DNA of 64,000 nucleotides from JBDTSW01 sp963797835. Its GTDB lineage: Bacteria; Actinomycetota; Thermoleophilia; Solirubrobacterales; 70-9. Position numbers and translations under genes: made by a program. Positions 54,861-63,025 of the stretch are shown here, one piece after another; the stretch's first letter is position 1, and each line of letters begins with the position of its first letter. The stretch covers positions 248,001 to 312,000 of the forward strand of contig CAWCRN010000027.1 in the NCBI GenBank assembly GCA_963797835.1. Direction: 5' to 3'. The notes below the pieces were generated by a model that did not search any database, had not been told where the DNA came from, and saw nothing but the letters and a program-made list of their open reading frames with translations.

Positions 54861-55454
54861 TCAGGGGGTGCCCGTGGGCGGGTTCGCCACGGTTGGTGGC
54901 GCCGTCGGGTCCGTGCTGAGTGGCGGGTCGGCGTCGCGCTCGAGCCGGCCGCGGCCGAAGAGCGGCCGGCTGCACTCGGTGAAGCCGACGCGCCTGGCCA
55001 ACCGGAGGCGCTCGGGCTGCGAGGACGCGACCTCCGCCTGTGCCTTCGCGTAGGCGAACGCGTCCCCGGCGTCGGCTGCGTCAAGGCCATCGCGGAGCTG
55101 GTCGATGCCGCCCTCGCGAGCATCCAGGTAGCGGCCCAGCGAGGCGCCGAGCGTGCCCGGGGGGTTCAGCTCGGCGATCGCGTCCAGCTCGTCGCGTGAG
55201 ATCGCCACCAGCTCCTCGGTCAGCTCCGTCGCCTCGGCGGCGGTCCGTGGCGGCTCCGACTGAAGGCGCTCGAAGTCGTCGTGTGCCTGAGCGCAGATCT
55301 CATCACCACGAGCCAGGAACTCAGCCTCCGACAGCTCCTCATCGGCGAAGGGCCCGAGATCGAGCAGGATCGCGAGCCCCACCACCACGGCGACCGCCAG
55401 GATGGCGAGCGCGACCCAGCCGGTGCGGCTCGCTGACTCGGGTTGGGGCGCCAT
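54861..55454 (-). CDS. Membrane-anchored helical protein, unknown function
   Basis: 197 residues. One N-terminal transmembrane segment (WVALAILAVAVVVGLAILLD), then an external mostly helical domain: EAEFLARGDEICAQAHDDFE, ELVAISRDELDAIAELNPP, a conserved-looking cysteine in TECSRPLFGRG, and a Pro/Thr-rich tail. The two cysteines (EICAQ and FTECS) may form a disulfide. Similar Cys-containing single-pass proteins are common in this kind of genome; no function can be given. Confidence 0.62.
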   Translation of the reverse strand: MAPQPESASRTGWVALAILAVAVVVGLAILLDLGPFADEELSEAEFLARGDEICAQAHDDFERLQSEPPRTAAEATELTEELVAISRDELDAIAELNPPGTLGASLGRYLDAREGGIDQLRDGLDAADAGDAFAYAKAQAEVASSQPERLRLARRVGFTECSRPLFGRGRLERDADPPLSTDPTAPPTVANPPTGTP

Positions 55455-55490
55455 CGCGCGGGCCAGCCTAACGGCCCTCGAACGGCTGCC

Positions 55491-56531
55491 CTACTGGTAC
55501 ATGACGTAGTCGGGCATCGGCCTGAGGCCGACGACCTGGCGCGGGCTCATCAGGTTCTGATCGAGCTTGTAGAAGAGCGAGAAGCCGTTGAACAGTCCCT
55601 TGAAGCTCAGGGCCTTGTAGCCCTGGCGCTTGGCCGAGGGGCTGCCGATGCCGTCGAAGTTGAGCGTTACGTCCACCTCGCTGGGGCGGTTGATCCTCCG
55701 CTCGCCCCGGACGCTGTCCTCGCGAAACTGATGGATGATCAGGAGCTTCGGCGGTAGATCGCGGTCACGCACCATGTTCTTGAGCAGGGCCGTCGCCTTG
55801 TTGACCTTCTTCGACGACAGCGACCCGAGGTCCTCGCCCGGCTCGCCGTTGGGGCCCACGTTCCACTCGGCGTCCAGAGCGACGTCCACATCGGGCTCGT
55901 TGATGAACTCGCGAAGGTGGCGCATCTCGTCGAGCAGGTTGGCGCGACCGGGCTGGATGTCGAGTACGAGGCGCCCGCCGAAGTCGCGAACCTTCCGCAG
56001 GTAGCGGCGGATCGTGTCATTCGAGACGCGGGTCCTGCATTTGTCGTTCGGGCCCGAACACTGGGTGGCGATCACAGCGACCAGGTCGAAGGCCTTGACA
56101 ACGGGCTTGTTCAGCCGCTGGCGGTAGGGCTTCACCTGCTGCTTCAGCTTCCGCGCGGCGGCGTTCACCGACTTGCGCCCGAGCACGCCGAAGCCGCCCG
56201 CCGCGCCGTAGAGCGAAAGCACCTTGTTCTGCGGGAAGAGCGGCCCGCCCGGGCCCTTCGCCGGCGCCGCCGGGATGGCGGCCCTGGCCAGCGGCTCTCG
56301 GCTCGCGGCCTCGGCCTCCCAGGCACGAACCTCGGCCGCCGTGGGCGGCTGGCCGGCTGGGGAGCCGGTTCCGCCCGCGCCCGCCGCTACCGATCCGGCC
56401 TGGGCCGCGGCGATGCCGCACGCGACGCACGCTGCAACCGAGGCGACGGCGACAGGCAGAGCCCAGCGCGCGCGTCTGCGCGTCGGCTTCTGGCGCATGT
56501 GCGCCGCTCTGTGTTCCTGCGATACGCCCAT
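55491..56531 (-). CDS. Secreted or membrane-anchored protein of unknown function, possibly TIM-barrel
   Basis: 346 residues, uninterrupted. N-terminal signal/anchor (RARWALPVAVASVAACVACG), a Gly/Pro linker, then a domain of about 260 residues. LSLYGAAGGFGVLGRKS, AFDLVAVIATQCSG, GGRLVLDIQPGRANLLDEMR and VDVALDAEWNVGPNGEPGED have the beta-strand-then-acid rhythm of a glycoside-hydrolase-like TIM barrel; the Asp/Glu in DAEW could be catalytic. No confident family. It may remodel the envelope, which is speculation. Confidence 0.6.
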   Translation of the reverse strand: MGVSQEHRAAHMRQKPTRRRARWALPVAVASVAACVACGIAAAQAGSVAAGAGGTGSPAGQPPTAAEVRAWEAEAASREPLARAAIPAAPAKGPGGPLFPQNKVLSLYGAAGGFGVLGRKSVNAAARKLKQQVKPYRQRLNKPVVKAFDLVAVIATQCSGPNDKCRTRVSNDTIRRYLRKVRDFGGRLVLDIQPGRANLLDEMRHLREFINEPDVDVALDAEWNVGPNGEPGEDLGSLSSKKVNKATALLKNMVRDRDLPPKLLIIHQFREDSVRGERRINRPSEVDVTLNFDGIGSPSAKRQGYKALSFKGLFNGFSLFYKLDQNLMSPRQVVGLRPMPDYVMYQ

Positions 56532-56615
56532 GTGGCTCCCCCAACCCGAGCCTCTCTAGAAAGTAGCGACCCTCCATTCAGGCCGCAAGGTCGAGGTGTA
56601 GGCTTGGGCCCGCGT

Positions 56616-58089
56616 ATGCGCTTCAGGGGAGCGTTGGGAGTCACGGTGACCGTGATGTTGGCGGCGGCGGGGACCGTAGGCGCCACGACGCTCGAGGTCG
56701 AGACCGACGGGGACGACTTCGGGAACCCCGTCACCGCGGGCATCTGCACCCTGCGCGAGGCGGTCGAGGCGGCGCGCACGAACAAGCCGTTCGGAGGCTG
56801 CCCCAAGGGTTCGAGGACGAAGCGCGACACGGTCAAGCTGGTCGGAAACGCGTTCCTGACCATCAACGGCGACACCGCCACCAACGCCGACGGCGACCTG
56901 TGTCACCGGCAACACCTTCCTCCTGGGCGATACGCCCCGTGGCGCGGGCATCTACGCCCAGGCGGACCTGACCGCCGTGAACTCGACGATCGCGAGCAAC
57001 GCGGCGCCGCAGGCGGACGGCCAGGGCGGCGGCCTCTACCTGCTCAACACCATCAGCACGCCCGTGTCGGGGCGGATGGAGTTCTCGACCCTGAAGGGGA
57101 ACTCGGCCGGTGATGTGGGCGACGGGGTGTACCCCGGCGCCTCCCTCGTTCTGCTGGCGACGGCGATCGACGACGCGCCCGATCCTTGCGCGTCCACCGT
57201 GGCCACGAACGTCGTCTCCGAGGGCTACAACGTCGAGGGCACAGGCGACCCCGACTGCAACCTGGACCAACCGACCGACTCGTCAGACGCCGGCTTCCTG
57301 ACCGCGACCGGCGAGAACGGAAGCCCGCCAGTGGGCGTCACCACCAGCCCGATCGACCCCCAGGTGCGCCCGCTCACCAGCGCGTTCACGAACAACACGA
57401 GCTCCCTGCTGGATCGCGTGCCCGCGGCACAGTGCAGGGTGGCGGGCAAGCCGCTCCGGACCGACGGCCGCGGCGCGCCCCGGCCCGCAGAGGGCGGCTG
57501 CGACACCGGCGCCGTCGAGCGCACGACCTGCCTCGGCGTCTTCGTGACCGGGGCCAACAGCGACATCGGCCGCAACGAGGCCGAGGAGATCCAGGGGTCG
57601 CACGCGACGAACGACGCGATCCTGGCCCAGGGCGGGGACGACTCGATGAACATCTACGGCGGCCAGGACGTCGCGTGCGCAGGCACCGGGGACGACCGGA
57701 TCCTCGCCGGCGAGAACACGAACTCCGTCGACGAGATGGCGGGCGGCCCGGGAACCGACCTCGTGAGCTACAACAACGGTGGCCCGGTGACCCTCGACCT
57801 CGCCGCCGGCACCAGCGTGGGACCGAACACCGGCAGCGACGCCCTCTCCGGCTTCGAGGACGCCAAGGCCTCGGAGGGGAATGACACCTTCCTCGGCAGC
57901 GCCGGGCCGAACCTGCTGATCGGCGGGGGCGGCGACGACGACATCGGCGGCCGTGGCGGGATCGACATCATCGACGCGCGCGAGCCGGGGAACTCCGACC
58001 CGGATGTCGTGATCAATTGCGGGCCCGGCGACAACTCGAAGGAGAAGGCGATCACAGACCCGGAGGACCCGGACCCGATCAGCTGCTGA
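56616..58089 (+). CDS. CSLREA-domain secreted protein with Ca-binding-type repeats (frameshifted)
   Basis: Signal peptide MRFRGALGVTVTVMLAAAGT, then a CSLREA-like box (AGICTLREAVEAARTNK) near residue 52. A slip near 56900 after GDLC joins to an in-frame beta-helix region (LTAVNSTIASNAAPQADGQG, MEFSTLKGNSAGD). A family closing motif RGAPRPAEGGCDTGAVE is followed by a C-terminal part rich in GGxDxxxx repeats (GGDDSMNIYGGQD, GTGDDRILAG, GGPGTDLVSY, GGGGDDDIGGRGG), the pattern of RTX/hemolysin calcium-binding nonapeptides. About 490 residues. Paralog of the gene at 49271. Confidence 0.76.
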
Positions 58090-58120
58090 GCCCCGGACGG
58101 CGAGGGTCTAGGCTCGGGCC

Positions 58121-58537
58121 GTGGAGAGCGACCGAGCAGAAGAGATGCGGACGCTGGTGCGACTCTGGAACGAGGGTGGAGTCGAAGCCTGGCTCGCCGG
58201 GACCAGCTCCGACCTCCTGTTGAAGCCAGATCCGAGGTTCCCCGAGCAGGGCCCGTTCTCGGGCGCCGAGATGCGGGCGTTCCTGGACCAGTGGCAGGAG
58301 GCCTGGGGCGGCTCGTCGACGCTCGTCGCCAAGGAGGTGGCCGAGCACGGGGACGCCATCCTGCTTCGCTGCGACTGGGTGGTGAGCGGATCCTCCAGCG
58401 GCGCCGCGGTGCCGGCCGACTTCACCTTCGTCGCCTGGTTCGACGACCACCTCAAGCTCCACACGCTGCTCGCGTTCTTCGACCACCCCGATGCGATCGC
58501 GGCGGCTGAGGCCGGCCGCGATGCTGCCCGAGAATGA
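58121..58537 (+). CDS. SnoaL-like (NTF2-fold) protein
   Basis: 138 residues from a GTG at 58121. RTLVRLWNEGGVEAWLAG, LKPDPRFPEQGPFSGAEMRA, WVVSGSSSGAAVPADFTFVA and LHTLLAFFDHPDAIAAAE follow the NTF2/SnoaL fold but diverge from the MSxEN group at 21102, 21503 and 61143; the upstream region shares none of their conserved blocks. The TGA overlaps the start of the PEP mutase-like gene, so the two may work together. Confidence 0.7.
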   Translation: MESDRAEEMRTLVRLWNEGGVEAWLAGTSSDLLLKPDPRFPEQGPFSGAEMRAFLDQWQEAWGGSSTLVAKEVAEHGDAILLRCDWVVSGSSSGAAVPADFTFVAWFDDHLKLHTLLAFFDHPDAIAAAEAGRDAARE

Positions 58538-59334
58538 CCACCGCGCAGGAAGAGAAGGGTTCAGCGTTCCGGGATCTCCACGAGGGCGAGCCGTTCGTGA
58601 TCCCGAACCCGTGGGATGCCGGCTCCGCCAGGATGCTGGAGGCACTCGGCTTCCGGGCGCTCGCGACCACCAGCGGCGGCTTCGCGTTCACCCTGGGTAA
58701 GCCCGACGGTGGGGTCACGCTGGATGAGTTGCTCGCCCACGTCGCGGCTGTCGACGCCGCGACGTCCCTGCCCGTCTCGGTCGACCTCGAGAACGGCTTC
58801 GGCCCGGCCCCGGAGCAGGCGGCGGAGGCGATCACCCGGGCCGCCGAGGCCGGAGCAGTGGGCGGGTCGATCGAGGACTGGGATCGCGACGACCACGTTC
58901 TATACGAGATCGAGGCCGCGGCCGAGCGGATGGCGGCCGCGGCGGAGGCGGCCCGCTCGCTGGACTTCCCGTTCACGCTGACCGGACGCGCCGAGAACCA
59001 CCTCCGGGGCAACCCCGACCTCGACGACACGGTCGCCCGCCTCCAGGCCTACGAGCGAGCGGGCGCCGACGTGCTGTACGCGCCACACCTGCGCAGCACA
59101 GAGGAGATCCGCACGGTGTGCGAGGCGGTCGGCAATCCGGTGAACGTGCTCGGCGTCCCGCGGCTGGACCTGAACGAGATCTTCGAGGCGGGCGCTCGGC
59201 GTGTCAGCGTGGGCAGCCAGCTCACCTGGGTCGCGATGGCGGCCGCTGCCGACGCCGCCGAGCGCCTGCGCGACGGCGCCCTGGGCGCACTCAGGGCGCG
59301 AGTGAACGTCGACGAGTGGCTCGGGGGCGGCTAG
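58534..59334 (+). CDS. Isocitrate lyase/PEP mutase-family protein
   Basis: 266 residues, uninterrupted. IPNPWDAGSARMLEALGFRA and LATTSGGFAFTLGKPDG near the N-terminus, metal/substrate region VSVDLENGFGPAPEQAA, VGGSIEDWD, FTLTGRAENHLRG, and RVSVGSQLTWVAM. The general-base Cys of methylisocitrate lyases (KRCGH) is absent; the corresponding region reads GRAENHLRG, placing it in the broad oxaloacetase/PEP-mutase-like group of unknown substrate. Overlaps the SnoaL-like gene by 4 bp. Confidence 0.83.
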   Translation: MTTAQEEKGSAFRDLHEGEPFVIPNPWDAGSARMLEALGFRALATTSGGFAFTLGKPDGGVTLDELLAHVAAVDAATSLPVSVDLENGFGPAPEQAAEAITRAAEAGAVGGSIEDWDRDDHVLYEIEAAAERMAAAAEAARSLDFPFTLTGRAENHLRGNPDLDDTVARLQAYERAGADVLYAPHLRSTEEIRTVCEAVGNPVNVLGVPRLDLNEIFEAGARRVSVGSQLTWVAMAAAADAAERLRDGALGALRARVNVDEWLGGG

Positions 59335-59337
59335 CGC

Positions 59338-60914
59338 CTAGAAGTCCGCGGGAAGGATGGTGGGCTTCGTCTCACCGTAGAGCCACTGCTGGAAGTAGTC
59401 GTCGAGCAGGTGAAGCTCGGCGCCGCGTGAGCCCGCTGGCCTCCTTCGCCTCGGCGATGAACTCGTCGGTGCTGACGTTGCCGTAGGCGAACTCGTCGCT
59501 GGAGCGCCTCTCGCGAACGCGAAGAACGACATCGTCGCCCACGATCTCGCGGTAGCCCTCATCGTCATCGCGCCCCGCTGGTAGGTCGGGAAGATCACGA
59601 ACAGGTTGGCGGGATCGCTGTCCAGGATCGCCGGCGCCATCTCCCAGTCCTCGTCCGGGGTGCTGGCGTAGAGATCGTCGAAGAGCACGGCCGGGTCTAT
59701 CGGCACCGTTCTCGATGAAGTCCCAGTACCACTCCGACCAGTTCGCCCAGCCCTCGTTGAACCAGATGTCGCCCAGGTCTCGAGCGTGACGCTGTTGCCC
59801 GACCCACTGGTGCGCGAGCTCGTGGAGCTGGGTACCGATGTTGATCGACGGGTTGCCGCTCGTGAAGCCGCCGGAGTAGTGGGGCTTGGTCTGCACCTCG
59901 AGCGCGTACCCGACGCCCGACGCGCGGTCGGCAACCGCGCCGGTCGAGTCGAACGGGTAGGGCCCGTAGAGGTCGCTCAGGAAGTTGAACTGGCCGGGCG
60001 CCTGCGCCAGCGAGGCGCTGATCGCTGCGAGCTGGGCCGCGCTGGCGCGTGCGTGTCGATCGCGTTGTAGACCGGCAGGGTGCGGCCGGTCGAGCGTCTC
60101 GACCATCGTCGTCGCTCCGTGTAGATGAAGTCGCCGACCGTCGCCGTCGTCAGGTAGGTCGCGGTCGGGTCGTCCTCGCTCCAGTGCCAGGTGGTGGTCC
60201 CGTCGCCGTTCTCCGTGCGGGTCAGCAAGCTCCCCGACCCCGAGCGCCGTCTTGGCGGACGGGCACCGTGATCGAGCGTGTCGAACGTCGCCTTGTCGGT
60301 CGGGTAGTTGTTCGAGGGGAACCAGCTCTGCGTGCCCATCGGCTCGTTGACGACGAACGCGCCATCGCAGGTCTGCGGCGGGTCGAGCGGGTAGCAGGCC
60401 GGGATCCAGCCCTCGATCGAGGTGTCGGGGTCGGTGATCACCTGCGGCGTCGCCCGCGTAGCGGACCACGACCGTGAATCGCGGCCGGCCTTCGGGCGCG
60501 TCGAGGGATGCGGCGTCGACGACGAGCTTCATCGGCTGCGTGACGACCGGGTCGGAACTGAGGTCCGGGGTGCGCCTCGACCTGGCTGAAGTCCGCCGTG
60601 CGCGCCGTCGACCCGGACGCTCGACGACGTCGAGATCGTCCTGGAAGTCGAGGCTGAACTCCTGCAGCTTCGCGCTCGCGGTCGCCGAGATCGTGGTCTC
60701 GCGCCGAGTCGAACTCGTTCGCGACCGGGTCGTAGTCGAGGTCGATCACGTAGTGCTCGGCGTCGTAGCCGCCGTTGCCGAGCTGCGGCAGCAGCGGATC
60801 GCCCAGGCTCCGTGCGCCGGCCGATGGCTGCACGGCCTCGGCGGCGCCCGCGGTCGCCATGCCCAGCGTCAGGGCCCCCGTCAGGATGCCCCGCCATCGT
60901 CTGCTCTTCGCCAC
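59338..60914 (-). CDS. Secreted M1-family metallopeptidase (many frameshifts)
   Basis: Signal peptide AKSRRWRGILTGALTLGMAT from the GTG at 60914, then GNGGYDAEHYVIDLDYDP, the usual M1 beginning. Zinc motif His-Glu-x2-His in IGTQLHELAHQWVGQQ with the downstream Glu in IWFNEGWANWSEWYWDFIE, the M1 spacing. YPFDSTGAVADRASGVGYAL precedes it. The last third (RGAMTMRA, FQQWLYGETKPTILPADF) ends at 59338. Frame changes occur about every 100-150 bp (at least eight), more than elsewhere, so genuine decay is possible alongside assembly error. Confidence 0.72.
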
Positions 60915-61067
60915 CGCGCCCTCCTTGACGTCCACCGCATGGCCTACGCCGCCACGCCCGCTCTCACACCTCGCCCGCGAGCCCTCCACCGCTACTAGAT
61001 CCCGCGCACGGTGTCGAGGTTCTTCTCCGACATCGCCCGCGCGCTTGTGTCGTACGCGTCGAGCAGT
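60915..61067. other. Gap between the M1 peptidase and a SnoaL-like gene
   Basis: No supported complete gene. A short minus-strand frame ending at 60995 reads MSEKNLDTVRGI before TAG; this could be a truncated start of another SnoaL-like gene (compare MSEENVEIVRR) or the tail of a lost gene. The M1 promoter should be here. Confidence 0.35.
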
Positions 61068-61142
61068 TGCGGGTCATCGCAGGCGGCGAGCAGGGGGACG
61101 GTCCTAGTCACGGTGACCCCCTGGCGGGATACTGCGGGGGCG
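61068..61142 (+). promoter_or_regulatory. Conserved upstream block of a SnoaL-like gene (locus B)
   Basis: Same blocks as at 21908-21982: TGCGGGTCATCGCAGGCGGC, then CCTAGTCACGGTGACCCCC, then TGGCGGGATACTGCGGGGG directly before CGATG. Identity is almost complete in the first and last blocks, the middle is diverged. GATACT is a plausible -10 very close to the ATG. Confidence 0.65.
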
Positions 61143-61562
61143 ATGTCGCAGGAGAACGTGGAGATCGTGCGACAGGTATTGGACGCCTTCCAGGAAGGGT
61201 TGGAGCGCGACGATCCCGGCGCAGCGTTCGATACCGCGCTGGTTGCTGCCGACGCCGAGTGGATACCTGGGCGTGGCTTCCCTGGGCCTCGAAGCTATCG
61301 CGGGCGCGAAGGATTCATCGAGTTCATGCGCAACTGGACCGAGGACTTCGAGGGGTGGTCGAATCGGATTGAGCGACTGATCGACGCCGGCAACGACCGG
61401 GTGGTCGGGGTCTTCAGTCAATCCGGAACCGGTAAGGAGAGCGGCGTGCCGGTCGAAGTGCGTCTCGCCACCATCTACGAACTGGAAGGTGGGCAGATCG
61501 TTCGCATGCGCATTTACCTTGACCCGACCGAAGCCCTCGAAGCCGCCGGGCTGCGGGAGTAG
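61143..61562 (+). CDS. SnoaL-like (NTF2-fold) protein with conserved promoter
   Basis: 139 residues: MSQENVEIVRQVLDAFQEGL, DAEWIPGRGFPGPRSYRGRE, FMRNWTEDFEGWSNRIERLI, GKESGVPVEVRLATIYELE, ending TEALEAAGLRE. Clear paralog of the tandem pair at 21102-21907, in both start and end. The ATG is supported by the conserved upstream block. Ligand or reaction unknown. Confidence 0.82.
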   Translation: MSQENVEIVRQVLDAFQEGLERDDPGAAFDTALVAADAEWIPGRGFPGPRSYRGREGFIEFMRNWTEDFEGWSNRIERLIDAGNDRVVGVFSQSGTGKESGVPVEVRLATIYELEGGQIVRMRIYLDPTEALEAAGLRE

Positions 61563-61571
61563 GTTTTCACC

Positions 61572-61775
61572 TTGGCTAGATACCGCGTCGGCTTCGACGG
61601 GCACTGGCAGGAGGACTTCGACGCGGCGGAGGCCGCAGTGGAATGGGCATCCGAGGTCGGCGAAACTGGCCGAACCGTGTACGTGGTCCGGTACAGAGGC
61701 TTGCGAAGGCAGCTTGTTGTGTTTCCGGCATCGGAGAAGGCCGCCGCGCGAAAGCGGTGGCGGCGCAGGGATGGT
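61572..61775 (+). CDS. Small hypothetical protein, C-terminus uncertain
   Basis: From a TTG at 61572: ARYRVGFDGHWQEDFDAAEA, AVEWASEVGETGRTVYVVRY, LRRQLVVFPASEKAAARKRW. A compact domain of about 65 residues. The open frame continues, but composition changes abruptly near 61765 where sequence from another context seems to be joined, so the natural C-terminus is not visible. Ten bases after the SnoaL-like gene, probably co-transcribed. Confidence 0.5.
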
Positions 61776-61955
61776 GGTGGCGCTGTCGGTGGGGCCGGGC
61801 TCGGCCGTCTTCGCGTCGGCGAGCTTCTGCCGGAGGGCGTCAAGCCTCTTGGTGGCGGTCATCGTTCGTCCTCCTCGTGGCCGTACTTGGCGGCGAGGGC
61901 GGCGTTCAGCACCTGGGGGAATGCGGCCCGGGTGGCGGCGGCTGCTATTGGGCGC
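61768..61955 (-). pseudogene. Fragments of two overlapping genes (end of one, start of the next)
   Basis: Minus strand: AAFPQVLNAALAAKYGHEED then ER and TGA at 61861-61859, overlapping an ATG at 61862 that starts MTATKRLDALRQKLADAKTA. A GAGGACGAACG ribosome site fits the ATG. Both are cut: the first has no beginning, the second loses sense near 61770. The tight overlap is phage- or mobile-element-like. Families not recognised. Confidence 0.4.
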
Positions 61956-62080
61956 TGCTCGGGTCGGCCGACGCGCAGGACATCATCAACAACGGTGGGC
62001 TCTCCGAGAATCAGACGCTCACGATCGACTCGCCCTACTTCGAGACGAACGACGGCGGCGAATGGACGAAGATCGGCTGA
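61956..62080 (+). pseudogene. C-terminal gene fragment
   Basis: Plus strand reading ALLGSADAQDIINNGGLSEN, then QTLTIDSPYFETNDGGEWTK, ending IG and TGA. Looks like the true C-terminus of a protein (balanced composition, unlike shadow frames), but the upstream part is missing at the junction near 61955. Together with the neighbouring fragments it marks a rearranged spot next to a tRNA gene. Confidence 0.35.
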
Positions 62081-62154
62081 TGGAGGGCACGCCGGTTGGA
62101 GCCGCGTTGCCCCATCCGTTGCCCCATCGGCCGCTCTGGCGGCGACGGCGCAAC

Positions 62155-62178
62155 AGAAAACCCGCCGTAGCGGGGTTT
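62155..62178 (-). terminator. Terminator after the CAT-anticodon tRNA gene
   Basis: Minus strand: CCCGC-TACG-GCGGG, a 5-bp stem with tetraloop extended by flanking A/T pairs (AAAC...GTTTT), followed by TTTTCTG. Starts 6 bp after the tRNA 3' end. Also symmetrical enough to work on the plus strand. Confidence 0.75.
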
Positions 62179-62183
62179 CTAGA

Positions 62184-62256
62184 TGGGCCGGGGTGGAGTC
62201 GAACCACCGTCCAACGGATTATGAGTCCGCTGCTCTACCAACTGAGCTACCGGCCC
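62184..62256 (-). tRNA. tRNA-Met (anticodon CAT; tRNA-Ile2 possible)
   Basis: 73 nt on the minus strand. Acceptor GGGCCGG pairs with CCGGCCC, discriminator A, no CCA. D-arm AGCTCAGTTGGTAGAGCA, anticodon arm GCGGACTCATAATCCGT with CAT, T-arm GGTGGTTCGACTCCACC. The acceptor is not that of an initiator tRNA (1-72 is paired), so elongator Met or lysidine-modified Ile; I favour Met. Sits beside a mosaic of gene fragments on its 3' side. Confidence 0.9.
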
Positions 62257-62341
62257 TGCGGCTGATTATGCGTCGCCGGTCGGACCGGGCGATTGGCGAC
62301 TTTCAGTCGCATACCGACCGGTAGTCGCCAAACGCGCTCCA

Positions 62342-62389
62342 CCACGACGCCGAGGGGGGCGGCCGAGGCCGCCCCTTCGAACGTCGTGG
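62342..62389. other. Long GC-rich nested hairpin
   Basis: Outer arms CCACGACG (62342-62349) and CGTCGTGG (62382-62389) surround inner arms GGGGCGGCC (62356-62364) and GGCCGCCCC (62367-62375) with only a 2-base turn. It lies 13 bp after the end of a small minus-strand gene (stop 62402) and may end its transcription, though no T run follows. Confidence 0.6.
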
Positions 62390-62401
62390 TCTTGGTTGAC
62401 C

Positions 62402-62585
62402 TCAGCGCGTCTGCTCAGGCCCGTTGTACTCGAGCCGGTACGGCTTGAGCCGCTTGCTCGTCGCGCCCTTCGCGTCGCCCAGCGGGTCCTGCTTGCGGGC
62501 GAAGTGCCAGGTCGCGTGGGCCGCGCCGTCGGACAGCCCCCGAGGCGGTGACGACCGCCGGCATGTCCTCGATGCGCTCGATCAC
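62402..62585 (-). CDS. Small protein, frameshifted or truncated, unknown function
   Basis: Starts at a GTG at 62585 overlapping the GlsB-like stop: VIERIEDMPAVVTA, a start reminiscent of SpoIIAA-like STAS proteins. One base slip near 62540 then gives GLSDGAAHATWHFARKQDPL, followed by GDAKGATSKRLKPYRLEYNG and PEQTR before TGA. About 61 residues. Either a short intact protein with a sequence error or the fused ends of a deleted gene. Confidence 0.4.
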
Positions 62586-62920
62586 TGCGTTCGCCGCTCG
62601 CGGCGCTCGCGCTCGCCTTGGGGCCGAGCCGGCGCGGCGGGTGCCGCGGGTGCGGCCGGTGCGCCGCCGCCACGCCTTGATTCGAACCAGCGGTAGAGGA
62701 GGAGCAGGATCACCACGCCGATCACCGCTCCGATCAGCCCTCCGAGGTCGAACGCCTCGTTGTCGCCGATGCCCAGGAGCTCGGTGAAGACGAGAAAGCC
62801 GACCGCCGCTCCGGCGAGCCCCAGGAGGATCGTGACGAAGAAGCCGCCGGGATCCTTGCCGGGCACAAGCAGCTTGCCGATAAATCCGGCCAGAAGGCCG
62901 AGGATGAGAGCTCCAATCAC
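62582..62920 (-). CDS. GlsB/YeaQ/YmgE-family membrane protein
   Basis: 112 residues. Three Gly-rich transmembrane stretches, IGALILGLLAGFIGKLLVPG, GFFVTILLGLAGAAVGFLVF and GGLIGAVIGVVILLLLYRWF, in the arrangement of the transglycosylase-associated/GlsB stress family, with the PGKDPGGF loop. It has an added tail of Ala-Pro repeats (GGAPAAPAAPAAPARPQG) and a basic end. Often stress-induced; molecular role not established. Confidence 0.84.
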   Translation of the reverse strand: MIGALILGLLAGFIGKLLVPGKDPGGFFVTILLGLAGAAVGFLVFTELLGIGDNEAFDLGGLIGAVIGVVILLLLYRWFESRRGGGAPAAPAAPAAPARPQGERERRERRTQ

Positions 62921-63025
62921 TGTGGTCCCCTTTCGCTCGAGGTGAGGTTGGACCTACCCGGCGGCGGCGGGCTCAACCGGCCACATACCCTGCCGCGGGA
63001 TGGGTATCCCCGACCTGAGCCGCAC

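Noticed and set aside
60995..61108. Small minus-strand gene ending MSEKNLDTVRGI
   Set aside because: Too short, overlaps the conserved promoter block of the neighbouring SnoaL-like gene, and has no clear start; mentioned only as a possible remnant.
61572..62324. Plus-strand reading across the CAT-anticodon tRNA giving text like GVESNHRPTDYESAALPTELPA
   Set aside because: This is the well-known artefact of translating the antisense of a tRNA gene; only the first 65 residues of the frame look like a real protein.
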